DNA of 11,132 bases. Source: ZLKRG44 sp964555705 (lineage in GTDB: Bacteria > Planctomycetota > Phycisphaerae > Phycisphaerales > SM1A02). The DNA is taken from NCBI GenBank assembly GCA_964555705.1, contig CAZKTN010000054.1, positions 1 through 11,132 of the forward strand. The letters are read 5' to 3'. Below are positions 5,430-11,132 of this stretch, piece by piece. A model generated the notes under the pieces. The model saw only the letters and a program-made list of their open reading frames with translations, made no database searches and had not been told where the DNA came from. The position numbers were made by a program, and so were the translations under genes. Position 1 is the first letter of the stretch; every line of letters begins with the position of its first letter.

Positions 5430-7229
5430 TTACCGGCACGGTCCCCACTGCGCCAGCAGCCACCCGAGATCTGCGCCGCCGACCGAGCCGTCGTCGTCGA
5501 GGTCAGCGCTGCAGGAGCCTGAGCAGCCCCACTGAGCGAGCAGCAGGCCGAGGTCAGAGCCTGACACGCTCCCGTCCCCATCGAGGTCCGCAGCGCATCC
5601 TGGGTTGGCTCGCATCGCCGCGACGTAGACGCCGGCCCACGACTCGCCGGTCACCTCATCAAGCATGCTTGCAGTCATGGCCAGCGTCCCGCCGCGGAGC
5701 GCATCGCGCTCGATGCCGATGGCGACGACCGACGACCCAGCTGGCGCCTGCGCATCTATGTCCGTGCCTGGCGTGCCCGTCCCCACGAAGGCGCTCGGTG
5801 CGCCACCTGGACCGGTCACGCGGAAGAGGAAGTCATCGTCCGTAGCGCGGGCCTTGAACACGGCCTGGAACGTGGTGGCACCGACTCCAGCAACCGCGAC
5901 GAACGAGGCTGAACGCCAGCGCGGGGGCTCCTGCTTGCCCCCCTCGTCACCGCTGCCGCTGCCGGGCGGGCTGCCCGAGAAGTTCCAGTACATCATGTCG
6001 TCGATGCCGGATCCGGTCTTCGCGATCTCGTGCACCTCTCCGCTGAGCGTGTCCGCGACGAAGAAGCCCTGATTCACGGGCACATCGACCACGAATCCAT
6101 CGGGGTACTCCTCGTTGCAGTACTCGAGGATGTCCGCGTTGCCGTCGGTGGGGCACTCGAGCGTGATCGAGCGGGTCTCCATTCCCCAAGATGCCCAGAA
6201 CGCCACCCAGCGGCCATCGAATGAGAGCGCCTCACCCATGCGGTTGAACGCGGTGCCTGGCGCTTCGCCGGGAACCTGGTCCCCGAGCACAACGACAGGC
6301 GAGAGCGGCGGATCAGGCATCAGCGCGGCGAGGTAGATGCCACCGAGCGTTGGCGATTCCTCGTTGTCGAGGCCAAGGAACACCGCGTGCCCGTAGGCGG
6401 CGCTTGGCGGTGCCGTGCTGCCAAAGGGAACGAGAACAGGACCGGCCTGCCCCGGAATCGCCATCAGCGAATCGGCGATGCGCTGCACAGGCGCCATGCC
6501 GCCCATGGAAGTCATGCTTCGGTAGTACACGCCCGTTCGGCCGGTCGCGGCAGCGGCGTCTGTCCAGTTGCCCTTGAACACGACGAACTCGCCGTCGCTG
6601 GGCGAGGCGGCTCCGGGGAACTGGTCAAAGCGCGTCCCCTCCACGGCGCCGGGCACCTGCCACCACGGGAACACCAACTCATCGGTCGCCGCATCGCGCA
6701 CGCCGCCGAGCAGGCATGCGCCAGTGGACAGCACGCCGCCGACGGTGCCGTAGACGCCAGCCGTGCCCACTCGGCTCTCCGAGCCATCGGGGAGGAGGTA
6801 TGTCCAGGTGGGCTGCGTCTGCGCGCGGGTTGCGATCATGCGCGAGCCGACGTCGATGCGCGGGAAGGAGGGGAACTCGAGGAACTTCGCGAGCCCTGAT
6901 CCGCCGCCCCCCGAGGGCGTGTTGTTGGGCTGAGGCACTTCACCGCCCACGTCGGCGACGACGGCGACCGGCGCCCCGGGCACCGACATGTCCCGCGTGT
7001 AGATGCCGCGCACCGGCTGCCCAGGGCCCTTGCTGCGCGCGCGGAAGACCACGAGCCCGGACGGGTCGATCGAAGGCTGGTTGTAGCTGTTGAAGAGCTT
7101 GGTGGAGTTCGGCATCAGCTGGCCGTTGTTGACGACCGTCGACCACGTGCTGCCGGAGCCCGCACTCGCGATCGACGCAATGCCCATGAATGCTCCTGCC
7201 ACGACGACTCCACTGTGCTGCTTGGCCAT
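5430..7229 (-). CDS. Large secreted protein with C-terminal dockerin pair, function unknown
   Basis: A 599-residue exported protein. Residues 1-23 form a signal peptide (MAKQHSGVVVAGAFMGIASI, cleavage near ASA before G24). The body has recurring motifs that look like blades of a propeller or a bacterial repeat family: PSIDPSGLVVFRARS with RGIYTRDM near the start, SPSDGEFVVFKGNW with TGVYYRSM, then EALSFDGRWVAFWASWG with QGFFVADTLSGEVHEIAKTG. Each pairs a (S/D)xxG-VVF strand with a GIY/GVY/GFF strand, suggesting a repeated fold that I cannot name with confidence. Residues 545-599 are two dockerin repeats (ADLDGDGSVSGSDL and ADLDDDGSVGGADL). The open frame begins at 7334, but ATG 7229 is preferred: AGAGGAA lies eight bases upstream and the signal peptide begins there. 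It converges with the regulator gene across a 51-base gap and diverges from the gene at 7508. Confidence 0.85.
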   Translation of the reverse strand: MAKQHSGVVVAGAFMGIASIASAGSGSTWSTVVNNGQLMPNSTKLFNSYNQPSIDPSGLVVFRARSKGPGQPVRGIYTRDMSVPGAPVAVVADVGGEVPQPNNTPSGGGGSGLAKFLEFPSFPRIDVGSRMIATRAQTQPTWTYLLPDGSESRVGTAGVYGTVGGVLSTGACLLGGVRDAATDELVFPWWQVPGAVEGTRFDQFPGAASPSDGEFVVFKGNWTDAAAATGRTGVYYRSMTSMGGMAPVQRIADSLMAIPGQAGPVLVPFGSTAPPSAAYGHAVFLGLDNEESPTLGGIYLAALMPDPPLSPVVVLGDQVPGEAPGTAFNRMGEALSFDGRWVAFWASWGMETRSITLECPTDGNADILEYCNEEYPDGFVVDVPVNQGFFVADTLSGEVHEIAKTGSGIDDMMYWNFSGSPPGSGSGDEGGKQEPPRWRSASFVAVAGVGATTFQAVFKARATDDDFLFRVTGPGGAPSAFVGTGTPGTDIDAQAPAGSSVVAIGIERDALRGGTLAMTASMLDEVTGESWAGVYVAAMRANPGCAADLDGDGSVSGSDLGLLLAQWGCSGSCSADLDDDGSVGGADLGWLLAQWGPCR

Positions 7230-7237
7230 TTCGTTGA

Positions 7238-7244
7238 TTCCTCT
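7238..7244 (-). promoter_or_regulatory. Ribosome binding site for the gene starting at 7229
   Basis: AGAGGAA on the minus strand, eight bases from the ATG at 7229. It decides this start over the upstream in-frame codon at 7334, which would add 35 arginine- and serine-rich residues before the signal peptide. Confidence 0.7.
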
Positions 7245-7507
7245 GCTGGTGCTGGTAACGGTGCTCGCTCCCGCGGATCCGCGACGGCGGACCCTCCCGC
7301 GAGAGACGGGCGATGCGTCACAGAGTTGCGCCACGCTCGGTCATTGGGAATTGATGCGCAAGTTTGGCTCAGGCCGCAATATTCACGACCCGGTGCGCTC
7401 TGTGCGAACGAGTGCACCTAGGTGCTCGCGCATGACCAATCGCGCGGGACTCCGCAGTGCAGCTTCTTCATTCCACCACCCACCAACGAGAGTCCAGAGA
7501 GTCCAGC

Positions 7508-8320
7508 ATGAATCAGCACCTCGCCCGTCTCATTCCCTCCGCCGCCGCGTTCATCTGCACCGGCGCCGCAAGCGCAGACTTTGTCGGGTGGACCGCGACT
7601 GCACGCTCAGTGTCCGGCGGGACGATCGTGAACGTGTTCGCCGTCACCAACAGCGCAAACGACCGCCTGATCAGCGTGTACGGCGGGCGGCCCTCGAACC
7701 CGGGCTTCATCACCACGAACTCGCCGGGCGGATTCCTCCAGGGCGCAGGCTCGCAGGGAGCGTTCAGTCCGCAAGGGAGCCAGGCTTGGGATACCCCAGA
7801 CAGCTTTATGACGATCGGCGGGGGATTCGATCCTTCGACGGGTACCTGGACCGCGAATGGCCCGACCTTCGGCGACCCGGGTTGGCTGTTCTCGCCATCG
7901 GCTGGTCCGATGCTCGACGGTTTCAGCACGCTGTCCTTTCCGCCTTCGCTAGTCAACCCGTGGACCAACGCAGTGCCGTCGCAGGCCGGCTGGTACACGG
8001 TCGGCACCGGTGCGACCGCTCAGAGCCTGTCGCCGCTCTCGTCGATCATGATGCCGTTCTCGACGAGCGGTGGCATTGCGTACGGGTCGTCGAGCGCCGC
8101 TGCCGCGTCAGGTGCATACGGCTTCATGGTGGCCCAGCTCTTCGTCGCGGACCTGCAGCAGTCGATGATCGAGTGGAACATGGGGGCCACCATCCGACGG
8201 GCCAACGGCACGTCGCAGCAGGGCGAGTACGCATTCACGATGACCTTCGTGCCTGCGCCCGCCGGCATCGCCGCCTTCCTACTCGGCCTGCTCGGGTCCG
8301 GTCGGCGGCGGCGGCGCTGA
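7508..8320 (+). CDS. PEP-CTERM-like secreted protein
   Basis: A 270-residue exported protein. Residues 1-23 are a signal peptide (HLARLIPSAAAFICTGAASA before D24). The mature part is rich in glycine, serine and aromatic residues with no recognised catalytic motif. It opens with FVGWTATARSVSGGTIVNVFAVTNSANDRL-type beta strands common in planctomycete PEP-CTERM proteins. The C-terminus (248-270) is a sorting tail: VPAPAG, a hydrophobic helix, then five arginines. In the family such tails are recognised by an exosortase-type transpeptidase and hold the protein at the membrane before processing; the exosortase is not in this window. ATG 7508 is chosen over the upstream in-frame start at 7457 because the signal peptide begins there and purine-rich GAGAG precedes it. 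It is divergent from the dockerin gene, with 278 bases between them and no clear promoter. Confidence 0.82.
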   Translation: MNQHLARLIPSAAAFICTGAASADFVGWTATARSVSGGTIVNVFAVTNSANDRLISVYGGRPSNPGFITTNSPGGFLQGAGSQGAFSPQGSQAWDTPDSFMTIGGGFDPSTGTWTANGPTFGDPGWLFSPSAGPMLDGFSTLSFPPSLVNPWTNAVPSQAGWYTVGTGATAQSLSPLSSIMMPFSTSGGIAYGSSSAAAASGAYGFMVAQLFVADLQQSMIEWNMGATIRRANGTSQQGEYAFTMTFVPAPAGIAAFLLGLLGSGRRRRR

Positions 8321-8437
8321 GCCCGCCGGGTTGCATTGTGCAGCGATCCAAGGCGAGCGATCCGGGTTTCGAGCAGGCGAGTTGGCTTCCGGCTCTCATG
8401 GAGAGCGAGATGCCACTCGGACATATCGGAGACGAAC

Positions 8438-9337
8438 TCATGCGCCGCCCGCGGGTCCGACCGTTGGTGCATACCAGGTGCCATTGCCGGTCCCGTGCCG
8501 TACGAGGGATCCGCGTTCGACGAGCCTCGCGAAGTGCGACTTCAGCGTGGGGCGCTGCGCGTGTGTGAGCCGAATCGCCTCGCCCATCGTGATGCGACCA
8601 CGCTCGCGGGCGTGCTGAACGATCGCCTCGGAGAGCGGTGCGAGCGAGCCAAGCGATTTCCCGGTGTGCAAGCCTGCGCTCAAGCTGCGCAATCTGCTCA
8701 GTCATGGCGCCCAAGAAGTGCTCGAGCCACGGCTGCCAGTCCTGGGGTGGCGTGCGCAGCGAAGCCTGCATGCGTCGCAATGCGAGGTAGTACTCGGGCT
8801 TGGTGCGCTCGATCACGGCCTCAAGCGAGCTGTACGGCACAAAGGTGTATCCGGGTCATCGAGTGCGGAGTTGGTCCACGCAACAAGTTCGGCCATCATC
8901 CGGGGCGTCTCAAGTGGCTCTGCAGTGTCGAAGACGGTGCCGATCGGCTTGCGATACCCATCGAACACAACGACATTGTTCGACGCTGACTTGCAGTTCC
9001 CGCGATGGCGCTCGTCCGTCTCGCTGTGACGGAGTAGGTCGCGGTGCAGCTGGAGGATGCGATTCTCGCTGAGCGGAATCGACTGGTGCGACTGGGTGAC
9101 GAGCTCGACTACCTGCGCGCAGCCCGTGACCTCCTGCTCGTCGCGCGTCTCAAACCCGCGGACTCCGACCCCGCGGAGAAGCGACTCGATCCCTTGATCG
9201 GTGAGCGCGCTGCCCTCGATACGCATGGAAGAGCCGACGCTCTCGATGTTGGCGATGTGCAGAAGCGAGTTCAGCCGATGGAGCGGAAGCGCGCCCGTGG
9301 CCCGCCAGGCCCCACGAAACTCCTCGGTCGATGCTTT
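8438..9337 (-). pseudogene. Fic family AMP-transferase, decayed; catalytic core deleted
   Basis: Three reading-frame pieces together match one Fic protein of the type that transfers AMP to target proteins. Piece 1 (about 9337-8853): TEEFRGAWRATGALP, IANIESVGSSMRIEGS, RDEQEVTG, LSENRILQLHRDLLRHSE, HRG, GTVFDTAEPLETPRMMAELV, ending ALDDPD. Piece 2 (8852 to about 8655) resumes in another frame at GYTFVPYSSLEAVIE, TKPEYYLALRR, DWQPWLEHFLG. Piece 3 (about 8655-8438), in the third frame, is the winged-helix end: SLAPLSEAIVQHARERGRIT, TLKSHFARLVERGSLVRHG, GTWYAP. Between pieces 1 and 2 the family has about 40 residues including the catalytic HPFxDGNGR motif; none of it is present. The inhibitory (S/T)xxxE(G/N) motif survives as SMRIEG. 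Piece 1 is also closed upstream by a TGA at 9338-9340 with no good start codon beyond the internal ATG 9226. Three separate lesions make sequencing error an unlikely sole cause. Confidence 0.85.
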
Positions 9338-9386
9338 TCAGGTGGCGTGTTCGCTGAGATCAAGCGAGCCGCCCGTGGAACTGCGT

Positions 9387-11129
9387 TCAGCTTGTCGGCT
9401 TCATCAGCTCGGACATCTGTCCCAGCGCGCGGTCCATCGCGCGGCGGTAGGTCCACGCTCGCTCGGAGGCATCCTCGTGCCCAGCACCCTGCTCGAGAGC
9501 CTGAGCGAGGTCCGCCTTGGCGCCGGGGCTGAGGGTGTCTGCGCCAAGGAGCATCACCGAGACGATCGACAGTTCGTAGAGCGCCGCGCACGATGCAGCG
9601 TCGCCTGCGTTGAAGCGGGGGACGCCGCGCTCGATCGCGAGCTCGAGGATCGCGGCCGCCTGCCGTGCGCGCTCAGGTGACGCGGCAGTCATCGTTGAGG
9701 TGTCGCCCGAAGACCGCGTTGGCGACTTCGCGCCGCTTCGTGCGGGAAGCACGCGGTCGATGACATGGATGACGCCGTTGGCCGCCTCGATGTCGGCGAC
9801 CTCGATGCGTGCGCCGTCGACCGTGATGGCGCCTGAGTCGAGCTTGAATGCGACGCTGCCATCGCCCATCAGCGTGCGTGCCGAACCCTGCGCGAGCATC
9901 TCGTCGCGGCGGATCGCCGACGGCAGGACATGCGCCGCAAGCACCGCCGTGAGCGCGGGTCGGTCGGCGAGGAGCGCCTGGAGCGCATCGGTGGGAATGG
10001 CCGCAAATGCGGCGTTGGAAGGCGCCAGCACCGTCCACGGTCCGGGGTTCTGCGCCCCAAGCTGCGACCCGATGCCCGCGGCGCCGATGGCGGCCCGCAG
10101 CGTTGCGACGCGATCATCCTCGGCGATGATCTGCTCGATGCTGCGGAGTTCGGGGAGCATCACGCCGTCGATCACATGCACCAGACCTCCGTCGAAGGCG
10201 ACGTCGGTGGCCACAAGTCGCGCTCCATCGATGGTCAGGGCTGACGGGTCGATGTCGAGCGACTGGCCAGACAGTGCCTTCAGTCGGCGGCGATCGAGCA
10301 GCACGGAGCTCTCCAGCGACTGCGCAACCACGTGATGCTTGAGGATCGCCTGCAGCGTCGACTTGCCCTTCGCGCTCGTCAGGAACTCGACCTGCTCGCG
10401 CGGGAGCTTCGCGAAGGCCTCGTTGGTGGGTGCGAAGATCGTGACCTTCGCATCCGCTGGCAGTGCAAGCTCTGCAGCCTTGACCAGCTCGAGCAGCGTG
10501 GTGAGGTTCGCCTTCGCCGCGACGGTCGCCAGCGAACCTGAGGACGTCCGCTCGGCATCGGCCTGACCCATCGGTCGGATCCAGTCGACTTCAATGGCAA
10601 ACGGACCTTCCCTCTTGTCGCCAAGCGTGATGCCGACCGACTCGATCGAAGCCGGGTCGAGCGCAGGTGCATTGCGCATGCGCTGGCCGAAGCTGTTCGC
10701 GACGCACTCGCTGAAGGGGATCTCGACTTCGATCCACTCGCCGTCGGTGGTCTTGAAGGTGCGCTGGTAGCCGCCCGCCATGAGGCGCAGGCGCGACGAG
10801 CGGATGTCGCACTGGTAGGTGCGGCCGTCGCCCTTTACGCGAAGAGCGAGTCCGGTCGCCCCGGCGAAGGTGCCCTCGGGCACTGCCGTGCGGATCTGAG
10901 AGAAGCCTCCGTTGTTCTCAAGCGAGAGCTCGCCGGAGAAGCGCAGCGTGCCGCCTTCGCCAGCGGCGATGCGGCCGGTCGACAGTCCGCCCATCACCCC
11001 ATCGAGGACGGTCTGCCAGCCCTTGGTGCCGTTGTCGAACTCAAGGTTGGAGTCGGCCGCGACGGCATGGGGCACGCACGCGAGCAGGGCGGAGAGGACG
11101 GACGCGATCGACGGGTTCAGGAGCTTCAT
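9387..11129 (-). CDS. Secreted CIA30 domain plus two fasciclin (FAS1) domains
   Basis: A complete 580-residue exported protein starting three bases inside the window edge, so its ribosome binding site is outside. Residues 1-25 are a signal peptide (cleavage near AVAA before D26). Residues 29-186 are a CIA30-type jelly-roll domain (WQTVLDGVMGGLSTG, LSLENNGGFSQIRT, YQCDIR, WIEVEIPFSE, VGITLGDKREGPFAIEVDWI). Two FAS1 adhesion domains follow. The first, about 199-326, has the H1 box TIFAPTNEAFAKL (230-242) and H2 box GLVHVIDGVMLP (315-326). The second, about 330-463, has TVLAPSNAAFAAI (366-378) and GVIHVIDRVLP (452-462). After a serine/threonine-rich linker, 485-577 is a helical unit (AAAILELAIERGVPRFNAGDAASCAALYEL, then AWTYRRAMDRAL) that I have no name for. 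FAS1 domains usually mediate cell or matrix adhesion; CIA30 outside mitochondria may bind carbohydrate. Role inferred: surface adhesion. It has no dockerin or PEP-CTERM tail. Confidence 0.9.
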   Translation of the reverse strand: MKLLNPSIASVLSALLACVPHAVAADSNLEFDNGTKGWQTVLDGVMGGLSTGRIAAGEGGTLRFSGELSLENNGGFSQIRTAVPEGTFAGATGLALRVKGDGRTYQCDIRSSRLRLMAGGYQRTFKTTDGEWIEVEIPFSECVANSFGQRMRNAPALDPASIESVGITLGDKREGPFAIEVDWIRPMGQADAERTSSGSLATVAAKANLTTLLELVKAAELALPADAKVTIFAPTNEAFAKLPREQVEFLTSAKGKSTLQAILKHHVVAQSLESSVLLDRRRLKALSGQSLDIDPSALTIDGARLVATDVAFDGGLVHVIDGVMLPELRSIEQIIAEDDRVATLRAAIGAAGIGSQLGAQNPGPWTVLAPSNAAFAAIPTDALQALLADRPALTAVLAAHVLPSAIRRDEMLAQGSARTLMGDGSVAFKLDSGAITVDGARIEVADIEAANGVIHVIDRVLPARSGAKSPTRSSGDTSTMTAASPERARQAAAILELAIERGVPRFNAGDAASCAALYELSIVSVMLLGADTLSPGAKADLAQALEQGAGHEDASERAWTYRRAMDRALGQMSELMKPTS

Positions 11130-11132
11130 GGA

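Noticed and set aside
7414..7425. Perfect 12-bp palindrome GCACCTAGGTGC in the spacer between the genes at 7229 and 7508
   Set aside because: About two to three perfect 12-bp palindromes are expected by chance in 11 kb, and no related copies or promoter elements flank it.
8336..8989. Plus-strand open frame of 217 codons over the Fic relic
   Set aside because: The minus strand shows clear Fic homology in pieces through this region; the plus-strand frame is a high-GC shadow with no recognisable motif.

Overview
The window looks like a chromosomal segment from a high-GC planctomycete, most likely of the class Phycisphaerae. The main clue is three secreted proteins that each carry a pair of EF-hand-like dockerin repeats of the form C-x-ADL-x2-DG-x-V-x-G-x-DL-x3-LA-x-WG, a hallmark of that group. 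A fourth secreted protein ends in a PEP-CTERM-like tail (VPAPAG, a hydrophobic stretch, then five arginines). No rRNA, tRNA, CRISPR array or intact mobile element was seen.

Layout, left to right. Positions 1-1152 hold the 3' part of a Ycf46-like AAA ATPase. A 250-base spacer with a direct repeat and a strong bulged hairpin leads into a secreted protein with an N-terminal dockerin pair and a formylglycine-generating-enzyme-like fold that has lost both catalytic cysteines (1411-2538). Facing it on the minus strand is a two-gene DUF433/DUF5615 toxin-antitoxin module (2618-3174), just downstream of a secreted parallel beta-helix protein with a C-terminal dockerin (3205-4182). A 308-base divergent spacer with two inverted repeats separates this from a plus-strand regulator carrying two different helix-turn-helix domains (4491-5378).

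Next comes a long secreted dockerin protein on the minus strand (5430-7229), then a divergent small PEP-CTERM-like secreted protein (7508-8320). A Fic AMP-transferase pseudogene follows (8438-9337, minus): its catalytic core is deleted and its frame is broken at least twice more. The window closes with an intact secreted CIA30-FAS1-FAS1 protein (9387-11129, minus).

The theme is cell-envelope or exported proteins, probably anchored through two sorting systems (GC-type dockerin and PEP-CTERM-like), interspersed with accessory-type genes: a toxin-antitoxin pair, a decayed Fic protein and a dual-HTH regulator. I see no multi-gene operon with a clear shared pathway apart from the toxin-antitoxin pair. 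The most distinctive observations are the Fic gene that lost its active site but kept its inhibitory motif, the cysteine-less FGE-like protein with a dockerin at the unusual end, and the dual-HTH regulator next to a 22-bp dyad that may be its own operator. I could not identify a wholly new system with confidence.
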